The translations under genes were made by a program, and so were the position numbers. Shown piece by piece: positions 1 through 13,349 of a stretch of DNA of 64,000 bases. The notes under the pieces are model-generated. The model did no database searches, was not told the DNA's origin, and saw only the letters and a list, made by a program, of their open reading frames with translations. Source of the stretch: Mesostigma viride (taxonomy: Eukaryota > Streptophyta > Mesostigmatophyceae > Mesostigmatales > Mesostigmataceae); NCBI GenBank assembly GCA_009746045.1, contig RPFO01000175.1:3964430-4028429 (forward strand), read 5' to 3'. Position 1 is the stretch's first letter; every line of letters begins with the position of its first letter.

Positions 1-215
1 GAAGGATTCGATAGAGCACCCTATGAAGGATTCGATAGAGCATCCTATGAAGGATTTGATAGAGGAGCACCCTATGAAGGATTTGATAGAGCACCCTATG
101 AAGGATTCGATAGAGCACCCTATGAAGGATTCGATAGAGCACCCTATGAAGGATTCGATAGAGCACCCTATGTAGGATTCGATAGAGCACCCTATAAGGA
201 TTCGATAGAGCACCC
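1..215. repeat. 24-bp tandem repeat (left window edge)
   Basis: About nine head-to-tail copies of a 24-bp unit built on gaaggattcgatagagcacc plus ctat. One copy carries a short insertion near 60-75, one reads tatgta, and the last lacks bases. The array runs off the left edge, so its full length is unknown. It lies downstream of the last visible PBP exon of the minus-strand gene and may be intronic or 3' flank. Confidence 0.9.
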
Positions 216-517
216 TAGAACAATGCGGTATCATTAAGACTGTGCTAACATTTTGATAGAGAACCTTATCCATTTTTCATAAAGAACAACGTGGTATCAA
301 CCTGATTCATCACATTACAATATCTAACGAGCTAATCACCTACCCTTGAGTGCATGTGAAGACGTGACGTACGTGCAGAAGTGAGTCATCAAGTGTCATG
401 GCCTCAACAACCCTGCCCGTATCTTACTGTCGATCAAGCAACCACGTACGCACAAAGATGAAAAAACAGAAACACGGGGGGGTGGCCGGGATAAGTCGGA
501 CACACCCTGTCACCCAC

Positions 518-1025
518 CTCCACGGTTTCCCCCGTCCCTGGGTTGGTGAACAGCTGCCAGGCGCCCGTGTGGTCGAACGGGTTCCCCTTCACAGGGATGT
601 CCCACAAGTGCGGCGCGAATCGGTAGTCATCCCCCACCGCGCCCACCACCAACCCTTCCATCAGGTGCCACGACCAAGGGAGTATTGGGACCACGTTGTT
701 GCCCAGGATATGCTTCCGCTCCAACTCCCCGATCGCAAACCGCCCGATCTCACGCCCGGCCTCCAATGGACTCACGCCCACGAATGAGCGCGCTCCATAT
801 TGATCCAGAAAGCCCTGCGTGGTCAGGTTGGTAGATTTACCGTACGCCAGGTAGAGTGGCAGGCCGGACGCAGACACGGACCGCAGCGCCATCTGCAGGG
901 GGACGGACAGGTCGGCCGCAAGTGCATCGAGGCTGATCACGCCTGCGTACTCACTGCGCCGATCCCCTTGGAGGAGGTTGGTGTATTCGCTCAGGACGGC
1001 GACTTGCATGTCTTGGAACAGGTGC
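518..1025 (-). CDS. Second PBP-like domain exon of the minus-strand receptor-like gene
   Basis: The minus-strand frame reads as part of a type-1 periplasmic sugar-binding (Peripla_BP) fold. YAGVISLDALAAD corresponds to the 'D.IIVSPLDPDAL' strand, SASGLPLYLAY to the 'AGIPVVT' strand, and FVGVSPLEAGREIGRFAIGEL to the 'yvG.d...aGr.aa..l' helix. Likely borders are an acceptor ending gtgcag at 1026-1028 and a donor GAG|GTGGGT ending the exon at 518. With these borders the exon enters in phase 2 and leaves in phase 0. The preceding recognised exon (5353-6015) leaves in phase 0, so at least one small exon carrying the N-terminal strand of this second domain should lie between 1034 and 5352; I could not find it. 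The gene probably continues left of the window. Ligand unknown. The alternative is a separate gene of the same family. Confidence 0.6.
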
Positions 1026-1699
1026 CTGCACATTCATGCAGGTGGGGAGACATTTTGTTAACAAGACGGTGTGCAAAAAGCGAAAAGACGTTAAGTGTCA
1101 TGGGCTTTTTGAAACAAGTTCCTGCAGGTTGAGCGCAGAATTTTTCTTTTGTTAGCACTCAGGAAGCCAAAGTGGATGGATGTGATCGGACCCCGCGCAA
1201 ACCCTTTTGGAACATGTTCATGAGCATCTTGGGGTGCAAGGTTTTTCGTTTCAGCTTCTTGGTTTTATGTTAGGTTTTTGAATTCTGACACAGAGAACAA
1301 CAGGATCTTGAGCAGGGGTGTGCCGGGTTATACGCAAGGCAAGTCGTGGGGGTGTTGGTACCTGTTCTTGCAAGCTTTAAGAAAAGAACAAGGGGATGGC
1401 CTTTTACTTGTAATTGTAGGATACCATTCGAGATCATATATATATTCTAGGGGGGAAATCAGAATATATATCTGTAAACAAATGAGCAAGTGGAAGGCCT
1501 TGTTACTTCATTCAGGTAGAGTCGGGCCATGTGAAACAACCCGAGTGACCCAGCTAGAGGGGAATCGAGGGCAGTTTTAGAAGACAGTTTCCAAAACAAG
1601 AACACTCACTCGTGACACAAATCCCCCTTGCCCCCACCCCCAAACAATTCAAGCCCGCCTCACCGCATCCCACCCACTGCCCCCCCCCCCCCCCACCCC

Positions 1700-1876
1700 C
1701 CAGCCACCCCCAGCCACCCCACCCCACCCCACCCCACCCCACCCCACCCCACCCCACCCACCCCACCCCACCCCACCCACCCCACCCCACCCACCCCACC
1801 CCACCCCACCCCACCCCACCCCACCCCACCCCACCCCACCCCACCCCACCCCACCCCACCCCACCCCACCCCACCC
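1700..1876. repeat. (CCCCA)n pentanucleotide repeat
   Basis: A nearly pure CCCCA array (TGGGG on the other strand) with a few ACC slips, preceded by a C-rich tract from about 1680. The G-rich strand could form G-quadruplexes. It opens several frames on both strands made only of H/P/T or G/W/V, which are not genes. It lies in the large intron between PBP exons. Confidence 0.9.
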
Positions 1877-2002
1877 CATGCACCTACCCACCCCCACCCT
1901 CCCCAGCCACCCACCGCACTCCATGCCTCGTAGGTTCCTATCATCCAGGCATGATCAAGGTTAGCATGGTTTGCATTTAGAGAAGTGGCGCTTATCACTT
2001 GC

Positions 2003-2257
2003 TCAGTGGAACGCATTGCGGCGGAAAGAATAATAAACCCACCAGTCAAAGGTGGATCCTGGCAGGTCCCTCTCAGCATCCACCATGCCCTGCCACAGCA
2101 GGGGCACCATGGCTAGGCGCTGAGCAAGCCCACTGATCACCCGGTACTTGACCGCCCTACGATCAAAGCAGCGGCACCCTGCGTGCATTGCGGGAGGCAC
2201 GCCAGGGTCCCTGCACACAGGGTTGCCAGAGGCGCGGCATATCTCTCGCTGCATCAC
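2003..2257 (-). other. Unassigned open frame, possible exon or element remnant
   Basis: A minus-strand frame of mixed, non-repetitive composition ending in DWWVYYSFRRNAFH. It has Cys pairs near its start (CRDP, AGCRC) and a possible acceptor (ccgag|GTG) upstream. It matches no family I recognise. It lies in the intron interval where the missing first strand of the second PBP domain should be, but it does not resemble one. It could be a chance frame or a fragment of a retroelement ORF. Confidence 0.2.
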
Positions 2258-2454
2258 CTCGGCGGTGATGGGTGACGACTGCGGTGGGGTGTTAAGGACG
2301 CAGCAGAAAACATTGGCATTTCAGCATACATATATTTTACTATATATATTCATTCTCTTGTTGTGGTATCTCTTGTTACAGTAGCGTTGGCTTTGTTTAT
2401 TTTTACGTGGGTGCCTTTACTCTGATGTAAGTAATTATATTTTTAAATATATAT

Positions 2455-2800
2455 TCATTGAAAAAGATAAACTACGGAGGTGAGAGGGGCATGCTACATA
2501 AGGGAATTAAATCCCGAAAAGAAGAACCCTAAAGAAAATAACAATAATCTGACACAGGCATGCAAGGATCAAGCCAGCACAAGGTACAACTAACTACATC
2601 ACAAAACTACGACACACAGCAACATCGCTGCCGGCCCACCAGGCCTGGGAAGGATCTAGACCGCAAAGTCGCGACAAAGTCGGCCCGGATGCGGCGGAAT
2701 AACTCATCAGCCACGGTGCGAGTGAGGGCAAGAGACAGGCGCAGCCGCCAATACGAGGACCACGTCCGGGCAGCCCATGGGTACAGTAGTATACTATAAA
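2455..2800 (-). mobile_element. 3' end fragment of a LINE family (same family as 53380-55165)
   Basis: The sequence from about 2455 to 2795 is a close copy of 53390-53720, including the run cgcgacaaagtcggcccgg and the segment ccaatacgaggaccacgt. In the minus frame it encodes the same C-terminal tail (SSYWRLRLSLALTRTVADELFRR). Only the last roughly 100 codons and the 3' UTR are present, as expected for a 5'-truncated non-LTR insertion. It lies within the large PBP-gene intron. Confidence 0.75.
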
Positions 2801-3016
2801 TATACAACTGTATAAATAGATACTACTGAGAGACAGAAAGTAGCACTGGCTGTTTGACATAAACCGCTTAGTTTCGGATCAGCGCTTCGTTTAGGCTTTT
2901 TTCCACAGGCGGCGCCGTGCCGGCAACTATTTCACATGGCCGGTGGCCGGCGAATGCAGGCTAGTTGCTACTCCTATAGCTTTGTTTACATGAGCTGTTA
3001 CTAAACTTGATGGGAC

Positions 3017-4122
<1,106 letters not shown>

Positions 4123-4384
4123 CACCACCAATAAGGTTACGCGGTGTACGTACGCCTCCGCGGACACCTTCTTAACCGGCGTGGGAACCAACTGCGCGGG
4201 AATAAACTCAACTCAACATGCGACTGCGGGTTCAGGCTCCGTTTGATGCTCGCCAAATGGCGCTAAACGAACCAACCATTGTTCATCTAACGGTGCGAAT
4301 CCTCGGTACCGCACGGGGAACATTCTCACGTATGTCGCGTGACTCGCGTATCCTAGCAGAAGCCTAGCAGAAGTACGTACTGTA

Positions 4385-4527
4385 TTACAACAGTATTTGC
4401 CGCGCCGGCCCTGATAAGGGCCATCCGTATGGTCGGAGCCGCGCCGGGCACTTTTTTCCACAGGCCGATCCGACCGGATGCGGCAGCCGGATCCGACGGA
4501 TCCCGCTGTAAACGAAGCGCTGTTTCG
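4385..4527 (-). repeat. Dispersed element copy A (inverted relative to 13350-13470)
   Basis: The stretch from cgccggccctgataagggcc to aaacgaagcgct is matched in inverse orientation at 13350-13470, and its terminal part again at about 2876-2920 (agcgcttcgttta with ttttttccacaggc). The shared ends, and the nearby copia-type pol remnant in one copy, suggest an LTR or MITE fragment. A TATA-like segment (tatatatagg) lies at about 4570. Confidence 0.5.
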
Positions 4528-5352
4528 GATGTGGCCTGCTGCCGAGATTAAAAAAAACGCCATAGCAATGTATATATAGGTCTGTGCAGCTCTTATCCCA
4601 TGAGCTTTGCCAAAGGGGCTTACAAAGAATCAAGGCTCTCAATGTGCAAGTGAACATCCCAGGCAAGTGATGCAGTGAAAAAAGTCGTTAAACCGCCACC
4701 TGGCCGAAAAGAGACAAACAAGACTCGTCCCACTACCCAATAGCACGCAACCAACCCTTGACAGTTGCCACCATCAGCCCCGTCTCAAATGCATCCCATT
4801 CCCCCTATGCTCCCATCCTCTGGACACATCAACATGCCTCACCCACACTTGCTCTGCCGCCATGCCTGCCTCCTACGGCCTCGCAGGGTAACCCCATTTC
4901 TAAAGGGGGTGGGATTCAGTGTGAGCTAGTATGGCAATACGGCAATTGATACGGCAATTGATACGGCAAAACCTCGGAGTATCGCGTATTTCGTATAATA
5001 CGGCGTATAATACCGCGTATTTGCGCACACTGGTTGGATTGTGAAAAAGTCGTCTACCACGCCACACCAGTATACAGCCACGCCGGACCCCCCTCTTCTT
5101 ATCCCGAGGCCCCATGCCTCGCATTGCCTGCCCTGCCCAAAGCCTAAACAATCTTTCATGCCCTTGGGCCCCAACTGCTGCCCATGGCCCCATGCATGGC
5201 TTCCTCCACCCCTCATGGCTCATGCCGCCATTCACCCAGTTAATGAAATTATCTACATTCCCTAAAAAAAGTCACTCCTCATGCACCAATCCCACAGTTT
5301 CCCAGCGGCACTACCATCGCTAGAATGACCCACTTTCTTCGCCCTCACTCAC
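4528..5352. other. Intronic stretch without recognised gene
   Basis: Between the dispersed element and the donor of PBP exon 3. It contains a small imperfect repeat at about 4930-5015 (atacggcaattg and cgtataatacgg variants). Nothing else coding or structured is visible. Confidence 0.5.
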
Positions 5353-6015
5353 CCAGTTGCCCTGCCCCCCGTATATCCTCGGCTCCAGATACACATCCGA
5401 CGTGACCATCTGGCCCGTCTGGCGCTCGGCCGACGCCAGCGCCAGCCCCAGGTACGACTGCGAGTAGAAGGAAGGGTCCAGTGCGACCACCCTGCGGCCC
5501 TTGGCAATGTCCCCCAGCACCTCGGTCGACGTCTCGTACACCAGCACAGTCGCGTCCCTCTTGCGACTGAACCTCAGCCGCTGCTTGACCAGCTTGTACA
5601 CTGCCGAGTCCATCGTGACGATCCCGATCTGCCGCCCAGGGAGGCCCGCCAGGGACACCTCGATCCCTTCCAAAAATAGCCGGATGTCGTAGATCAGCGG
5701 GGCGCGCCACTGCCAGTTTCCAGACAGCCCAGCATTGTGGAACTCCTGGACGATGGAGCGGCAGTGCACGTACCAGATACTGCTGGAGACGTCACTGTTC
5801 ACGCACTCAACGTGCATGATGCCGGAGGCGATGAGCTGGCGGGCGAGACGAACAGAGACGTCGACAGTCGGCAGGCCGATGTAACGGAGGGAGGCGCGCA
5901 CGGGCCCTGTGGCGGGCTCGTGCGATTGGAGCTCGTGGAGCAGGTCCGGGTCGACCCCCCCCACGATGTAGACAGGAATGCCGGCCTCATTGGCAGCCAG
6001 GAGGGGGGTAATGAA
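5353..6015 (-). CDS. PBP-domain protein, exon 3 (main part of first PBP domain)
   Basis: A 221-codon exon in the minus frame from FITPLLAANEAGIPVYIVGG to the splice donor TGG|GTGAGT at 5353. Residues match a type-1 periplasmic sugar-binding fold: AANEAGIPVYIV (core strand after the first crossover), YIGLPTVDVSVRLARQLIASG (domain-2 opening helix), EGIEVSLAGL, GRRVVALDPSFYSQSYLGLALA (the usual 'v..d....Gy.a...l' helix) and VTSDVYLEPRIY at the fold's end. The chosen acceptor (gcgcccag|TTC) is phase 0 and follows a C/T-rich tract. An alternative AG nine bases upstream adds RAQ. Together with exons 1 and 2 it gives 342 residues: signal peptide plus one complete PBP domain. Such domains in eukaryotes usually sit on surface receptors or cyclases. 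The partner domain is not visible here. Confidence 0.7.
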
Positions 6016-6111
6016 CTGGGCGCGCTCATAATACCAAGCAAAGGGGGGGGGGAACACAACTCAGTTGTGGAAACGTTGAACAAGTCGAGGTCTTTGCTAT
6101 TCTGATAGTAG

Positions 6112-6229
6112 TACATCAATATGTTATTCAGACATAGTGATAAGATAAGATATAATGATGTAGCACAACCACATCAATATGTTATTCAGACATAGTGATA
6201 AGATAAGATATAATGATGTAGCACAACCA
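6112..6229. repeat. 58-bp direct duplication
   Basis: Two tandem copies of a 58-bp unit beginning catcaatatgttattcagac and ending at gtagcacaacc. It is followed at 6280-6510 by a degenerate repeat, roughly 28 bp, of the theme ctgttctaaacactggtatg. It lies in the intron between PBP exons 2 and 3. Confidence 0.85.
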
Positions 6230-7132
6230 GTGCTAATGTGCGCGTGGGATGAAAAGTAGAGCAGGACTACCCTGACGATCATAATACTGTTCTAAACACT
6301 GGTATGATGCTGTACTAAAAACTGGTATCATACTATTCTAGAAACTGGTATAATGCTGTTCTAAACACTCGTATGATGCTGTCCTAAACACTGTCATAAG
6401 ACTGTTCTTAACCTGTTCTAGTACTGTTCTAGACAATGTTACAATACTGTTCTAAACATAGGTATGATACTGTCCTAAACACTGGTACAGTTCTGTCCTA
6501 AACAATGGACTGGAACTCTGACCCCTGTCACATTCCGCGCGCTTGAACAATCCTGCAAGTGCATGCATAGGAAGGTCGCGTTGCCAAGTGGTAATAATAA
6601 TTCCTCAATTTCTCAATCCATGACCGTGGACTTGGAAGACACCCACCGCAAACACTCTAATTGGGTCCCAAACATATGGCAGCATCCTGCATGTTTATTT
6701 CAACATAGCTAAGGGTTAGGGACTTTGTCCATACATTACCGTGCACCAAGCCACAACAGCAACCACCCACAGCACAACTTTGGCCGCGAACCAATGGCAA
6801 CATCATGTCCCAAGCTGCATATCCATGGCCATCCAAGCAACGAAGGTCGATAATTCCAGCCTCTATCACTCGGCCAAAGCATGCCGCGCCTGGCACCCAC
6901 ACTTAACAATCTAACAGCCCTCGCCCTCGCACCCTGTGTCCCTGTGCCAGCCCTTAAGCCCAGTACGACACCAGGTCAGCCCCTGTCACAGGATGATTTG
7001 CGTGTTTACTACGCTCTGGCGTGTCAAACTGGCGAAGTTGTCAACGCCCGGTCACCATAACAGCAGCGACGGCAGCAGCAGCAGCGGCGGTGCAAACCAC
7101 ATAGAATTACATTTCAGGTCACTATAACGCAC

Positions 7133-7213
7133 CGCTCTGCTGTACAGGGTGGTGACAATGCCTGACGTCCCTGCCTGCACCTCGGAATTCAGGAAGTTGA
7201 TGGCGTCCATCTC
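7133..7213 (-). CDS. PBP-domain protein, exon 2
   Basis: A short 81-bp exon, too small for an ORF scan. It was found because exons 1 and 3 lack the linking strand. Acceptor ctgtcgcag|GAG and donor GCG|GTGCGT bound 27 codons reading EMDAINFLNSEVQAGTSGI.. and ending LYSRA. This matches the PBP segment 'Q...i..fi..gvdaIiv.p....a'. Both borders are phase 0, compatible with exon 1 (ends FS|) and exon 3 (starts |FITPLL). Confidence 0.6.
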
Positions 7214-7509
7214 CTGCGACAGAACATGTTTATTGCAACATAATTAATTTTCAAACGTCAAGTATTTTGCAACATTATTGCGGCAGGGCCGGCCTCCACC
7301 AGGTGCGCAGCCGTCAGCTTTGCAGCCACCTGACCCCGTTCCTGAGGTCATCCTGCTCATTTCCTAAGGTGGTGTTCCAGATCTGGGGTCATCCCGCTCC
7401 GTTCCTGCAAGGGGCGCACTGCCTCATTCGTGGCTGTGAGGACAAGGTGGCTGCTGTGGTGGAGAGACGCGGAATCGACGTACTGAGGGGGGGGACGGGG
7501 GGGGGGGGG

Positions 7510-7649
<140 letters not shown>

Positions 7650-7979
7650 CAGAGGGAGAGAGGGGGGGGGGGGGGGGAGAGAGAGGTTGTGCGATTTTGT
7701 TCGTTTGAGCGGAAAAGCTTCAAAACATAGCAAGCAACGACATCTCCATACAAATCACATGTAGATCTTCAAGCCGCCAAAGCCAAAATGAGAGTGGACG
7801 GCAAGGGAATAGAATTTGACGTGCCTCCGGTGGGGGTCACAGCGCACAGTAAGAAATACACTAACACTGAACAAGGAAAAGACCAGGGCTGAGGGGTGAG
7901 CATGCGTGGCGTGGGGGGCCTGTCTGCAGCTATGCACTGCATCAAGCAAGTGCTATCATAGGCGTGTGGGTGTCCAGGT

Positions 7980-8180
7980 AGTTATAGCTGGACAGTTACT
8001 CATAGAGCTGCCTAGGTATAATATCAGAGCAGCTATACCTGAAGTAGTAGAGCAGCAGGTATAGCAAATGTCCAGATACTTATAGCTGGCCAGCTACTTG
8101 CCTAGGTATATCAAAGCAGCTATACCTGTAGTGGAGCAGCAGGTATAGCAAATTTGCAGGTACTAACGCTGGCCAGCTAC
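7980..8180. repeat. Tandem repeat of about 95-100 bp, two copies
   Basis: Two imperfect copies containing tagctggccagctactt, tgcctaggtata, gcagctatacctg and gagcagcaggtatagcaaat. Intronic. Confidence 0.7.
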
Positions 8181-8640
8181 TTTTAGCACTGCCTACGTAT
8201 ATGACAGCAGCACTGTGAATTCACATTGGCCTGGGCGGTGGGCAGGGTGCCATCATGGGCCACACCAAAGGAGAAGGGTTATTACGTTCACCCGCAAGCC
8301 CCTGGGTATTCCTGTCACGAAGCTCCATGAGGGCGAGCCCAAAAGTGTTACTGTATCAGTACCAGTTCCTACATCTGAAGAATGGATATGGGCAACGGGA
8401 GTCAAGCCCTTGCAGAGGCTAGCCTGCTACGGCGTGGCACCTGCAAACACGGGTGTTGCTGTCACCCGCAACCATGGTACTCCTGTCACCTGCAAACACG
8501 GGTATTGATGTCAGCCTGTCACCCGCAAAGAAGGGGTCCCTGTCCCTTGATATGATGTCTGGGATATGTTCCATACTGTATGGACTGCAGCTCATGTACT
8601 GCTGCTGTCTGCCCAACTGCATGCTAGTAGTGGACCGGCT

Positions 8641-9172
<532 letters not shown>

Positions 9173-9844
9173 CCGCTGCTACTACTGGACGGCAGCACCT
9201 AATACCATGACCTGTCCTACAGTTCCAACACAATCAATAATTAATTAATACCTCCTCAACGTCTACGCAGCTGGCGAAAACATGGTCAGGGTACTAAAGA
9301 TTACCGACAACATGCACTTGTTCAACCAACGACTACAGGGGTTCCCAGAGACTGAAACTTAACCAACGACTAGAATGTTTCCCGTGAAGCATTCAATCAA
9401 CAAACACAAGGCTCCCAGCGACAATTATTCAACCAACCACAAGGCTCCCAGAAATCATTCAATTAACAACCACAAGGCCCCCAGCGAGACGTTATAGAGA
9501 TTAACTTACAACATGCTGGCCGCCCAACAACACAACATTATGTAGGTGCAACACGTGACCTCTGGTACACCAGCGGCACCTATGCCGAGGACCTGCACGC
9601 TTTGCCAAGTAGTACGAATATTTTACTAATGATGAATCACTCATGCCAAAGATGGTTGCACACTTTGCTAAGTATATTCTGATTAGTGTATTCTGATAAG
9701 TATATATTTCCATGGCGATAAACTCTACACTTATGCTGAAGACCTGCACTATTTGCTTAGCATGATTCCGTAGCGCCAAAACATCCATGCTGAAAACCTG
9801 AACATCTGCTAGATATATTCCCTTGGTGACACATTTCTTTTTTT

Positions 9845-10535
9845 TCTTTTACTCACGCTGAAGACCTGCACGGGCAGGTGCTCCCGCAGCCGCAGCCCCC
9901 GGTCCCGCGCTGCCTGCTCCACGCCGGCACGCAGCTGCGCGCCCGAGCTTGTGGTGGTGTAGAAATAGTGCATGGCGAAGGTGAAGGAGATGGCGCGGCG
10001 GTCCAGGCAAGGGCAGAAAAATGCAGTATGGTCCGACGTCTGGGCTGCCGCGGTGTTGAGACAGGCCAGCAGGAGGAGGAGGAGCCACCTGATCCAGGGG
10101 CTGGGTGAACTAGCCTTGGTGCGGTTGACTGGGCCCATATTGAAGATGCGTGGGACTTGGCTTGTGGGAGAATTTCGGGGATACCCGGCGTGTGGCTTAG
10201 CGAACTCGCCTGGTTAAGGACACCGCTGCCCTGGTCGTTGATTGCAGCCCGCTCGCACACGTTGTGTATCGTAAGAAAGAAAGGATAGTCCTTGGTGTGA
10301 TACCTTGGCAGTCTCACTGGCTTGTTATAAAAGCCCATTGATGCTGAATGGGGGCGTGCATCGCTTCGGCCATCATCCATCGACCAGGTGCCAGGCAAAA
10401 CTGTGTATTGTGTGCAAAGCGGCAGCAACGGTTCCATCCCGCGCCATGCTCGAGTCGTCTCCGTTACCACCGTGTGCCTTCATCAAGCGCCCGCGAGCTG
10501 AATAGCTTTATTTTCTGGGGAGAGATGTACATTGT
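9845..10535 (-). repeat. Inverted repeat arm 1 (5' end of the PBP gene)
   Basis: The first exon plus about 400 bp of upstream sequence is repeated in opposite orientation at 12160-12810. Exon identity is high, and upstream similarity is patchy (for example agaataaagctattcagctc and acacaacgtgtgc). Confidence 0.85.
9857..10138 (-). CDS. PBP-domain protein, exon 1 with signal peptide
   Basis: Starts at the ATG at 10138 and encodes 94 residues to a strong donor (TTCAGC|GTGAGT). Residues 17-31 are a hydrophobic core (IRWLLLLLLACLNTAAA) with a likely signal-peptidase site AAA|QT, so the product enters the secretory pathway. Next comes the first strand and helix of a type-1 PBP fold: ISFTFAMHYFY, then SSGAQLRAGVEQAARDRGLRL, equivalent to 'f.......f......G...aa...g'. 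Exons 7133-7213 and 5353-6015 follow in compatible phase. The start is supported by the signal peptide and by conservation in the inverted copy at 12521. Function unproven; an extracellular ligand-binding receptor domain is the likeliest. Confidence 0.7.
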
Positions 10536-12159
10536 CTTAGCGGCGAATCCGAGCAAGACCTCATCGGATTATTAACCGGCCTGCAGTACTACCGCATGGC
10601 ATGGCACGTCCAGCCAGCCTATACACATAGTAGTATCACTAGTTCACTATATGTGCCCTCCTTCAACGGAACGTGTACGCCGAGTATACTATAAATACAC
10701 CGGTGGAGATGAACGCTAGCACCGGTGGAGATTGATAACGCTTAGTTATCGTGCTAACTACGTATTAGCGGGCACACGACATTGGCACAACGCGAACATA
10801 CTCGGCACTCCATATTCTGCCACCCAGAAAGCGATCCGGCGGATTTTGCAGAAACCTCAGAGCGATGTACTAGCCATTCACGAATTTCGTCTCTGCAAGC
10901 TCAGAGAAGACAGACAACCGCGGCAACGAACCGGCTGGCCGTCTGAAAGGGTGGCAGCGCTCAATCCCTTGCACATGCTTGTTAGCTACCGTATCTACTG
11001 GTTGTTGTGGCTTGTGACTGTAACTCGCCTGTGCACCATCGACTGCGTTGTTGTTCAGCGTTGCTGCAACGTTGTAGCGGTGGCAGCCGGGCTTCTTCGG
11101 TGGACGATCCCTGGCACTAATTACAACCGGCTACAGTATCACTCGCAATTTTCGTGAATCACTCGGGAATTGTGACGTGCAGTGCTTGTGCAGTGTGCTG
11201 TTCAGGTCTGTAAAAGTACAGCGTCATGCGTCAGTCAGTCAGTTGAATCCCACGCCGAAAAGTACAGCGTACCTCCATCCAAAATTGAAAGTTGCAAACA
11301 CTCGGTTCAGTCAGCAGGCTGTATGTAGTCGGTGCTGCTACGTACGCTAGAGACCCCTCCCCCATGTTTAAGAATTAAGAATACTAAGTTTAGATTCTGA
11401 AAACCTGGATTTTACCTCTACTATGAATTACAGGTGTGGTAGATAGTAGTAGAGTCGAATCAAGGTGCTATTATAAATTTATAATAGGATAATCTGTAGA
11501 CTAATAATCTAAGATCGTGACTCGTGAGCCCTGGATCGGTCGCATCCCAGTACTCTTAAACCTGGGGGGGCGTTGTGGGCTCTGGCCAAGGGGAGAGTTC
11601 TTTTCAGCCAGTTGATGAGAGTTCATGACTGTGTGCATGTACATACTCACAACCCTGATCTCCGTGGTCTGCAATAGCTGTGCGAAGCTGAATGCATCTG
11701 CGCATGCCAACTTGCCAAGTGGCTATCGCTTTTCCTATCACCATTCATTGGACTTCCCTATCAAACTTCCCAGCCGTTACTGTACGATGCTGAGTGCTCC
11801 CGATCATCCCGATCAACCGATCGGGTGATTGAGGTACATGTACCGATCCCGATGCATAATATCTTTTTGACTTTGGAATAATATTATGCTAACCCTGCTA
11901 CGTAGCAAGCCTGGCTGTTACCGCTACCATGGCGTTGAAGGATGACATGCAGTTTATAATATAGACCGCGCGGTACTGCAGGGTTGATCATCCGACGAGG
12001 CCTTGCTCCGTCCCACCCGGAACGCGGCCGCCTGTAGCTATTGTGACAGACAGCACCTGCTCATTACGGCAAATGCGAATGTTCTATACATTTCGTTCTG
12101 TAGAATTTGCCACTTCATTTGCCTTCCTTTCAGGTGCGGAAACTGCACCCGCTGAGACA
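10536..12159. other. Spacer between inverted repeat arms; possible divergent promoter region
   Basis: About 1.6 kb between two head-to-head first exons. No convincing coding sequence. It contains AT-rich stretches and scattered palindrome-like patches. It should hold the promoter of the minus-strand PBP gene. Confidence 0.4.
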
Positions 12160-12520
12160 GTATACATTTCTCCCCAGAGAATAAAGCTATTCAGCTCGCG
12201 GGTGCTTGATGGAGGCACACGATGTTGCCAAAGCGGTTCGAGCATGCGCCGGTTGGGCCCGTCGCTGCCCCTTATTCGCACACAAGAACGATTTCTTCCT
12301 GGCACTTGAACGGCGGGTGGCCACTAGAGGATTGCGCGCCCGCATGTATGTAGCATATATGGGCTTTTTAGCAAGCAGGTAAGACCGCCGAGGAATCACA
12401 CCAAGGACCATCATGCTTCTAAGACAATACACAACGTGTGCAAGTGGGCTGCAATCAATGACCAGGGCTGCGTCTGCGCACATGGGGTCCCCCATCGTCC
12501 ATAAGCCACGCATCTGCAAT

Positions 12521-12803
12521 ATGGGCCGAGTCAACCGCACCAAGGCTTTATCAAGCCCCCAATTCATTCGATCGCTCCTTCTTCTCCTGCTGGCCTGTCT
12601 CAACACTGCGGCAGCACAGACGTCGAACCATACTGCATTTTTCTGCCCTTGCCTGGACCGCCGCGCCATCTCCTTCACCTTCGCCATGCACTATATCTAC
12701 ACCAACACAAGCTCGGGCGCGCAGCTGCGTGCCGTGCGTGGAGCAGGCGGCGCGGGATGGGGGGCTGCGGCTCCAGGAATACCTGTCCGCGCGGGTCTTC
12801 AGC
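12521..12803 (+). pseudogene. Frameshifted inverted copy of PBP exon 1
   Basis: Reads MGRVNRTKAL.., then a hydrophobic LLLLLLACLNTAAAQT signal segment and ISFTFAMHYIYTNTSSGAQL, nearly identical to the exon at 9857-10138. A net +1 base at about 12734 (gccgtgcgtggag against gccggcgtggag) shifts the frame, so the copy is 283 nt against 282. A donor-like AGC|GTAAGA is kept at the end. No matching second or third exon follows on the plus strand, so this looks like an orphan duplicated 5' end rather than a working gene. A sequencing error could cause the shift but not the missing exons. Confidence 0.75.
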
Positions 12804-13019
12804 GTAAGAGATGTGTCGCCATAGAATTATGCTTCGCAACCGTGCAGCTGGGCTTCGGCGTGAGTGCATAATTAGTAAATGTAATGTCGGTAATATACTT
12901 AGCAGGCGTGCAGGTCTTCAGCATGAGCGATTTGTCACTACTTAATACACATACTTAGCAAAGCGTGCTGGTGTTTGGCAAAATGAGTGCCGCCTGCTTG
13001 ACAGAGGGCCGCGTTTTAC

Positions 13020-13330
13020 CTAACGCGGGTAAAGCATTTTGGGCGGGTAAAGCATTTTGGGCGGGTAAAGCATTTTGTTAGATAAATTATGAAATTGCTC
13101 TGCAAATGTTCTGGTTGTTGGCAAGCGTCCCTGGCCTTGTTCTGGTTGTTGGTGAAACAAGACGTGCTGGGATTTTTCTGGTTGTCGGTGAAACAAGCAT
13201 CGCTGGCCTCGTTCTGGTTGTTGGCGAACAAGAGTTGCTGGGATATTGTTCTGGTTGTTGGCGAACAAGAGTTGCTGGGATTTGTAGAACTGGTTGTTGG
13301 CGAACAAGCATGCATCTGGTTGTTGGTAAA
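13020..13330. repeat. Short tandem repeats (19 bp and about 36 bp)
   Basis: Three copies of gggcgggtaaagcattttg at 13020-13080, then about six degenerate copies of a unit beginning ttctggttgttggcgaacaa to 13325. The open frames here (poly-SPTT.. and GCWRT..) come from the repeat. Confidence 0.85.
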
Positions 13331-13349
13331 GCGACAGTCGCTGGGACTC

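Noticed and set aside
1700-1876. Telomere or interstitial telomeric repeat
   Set aside because: The unit is TGGGG. Green-lineage telomeres are normally TTTAGGG or TTTTAGGG, so this is better called a microsatellite.
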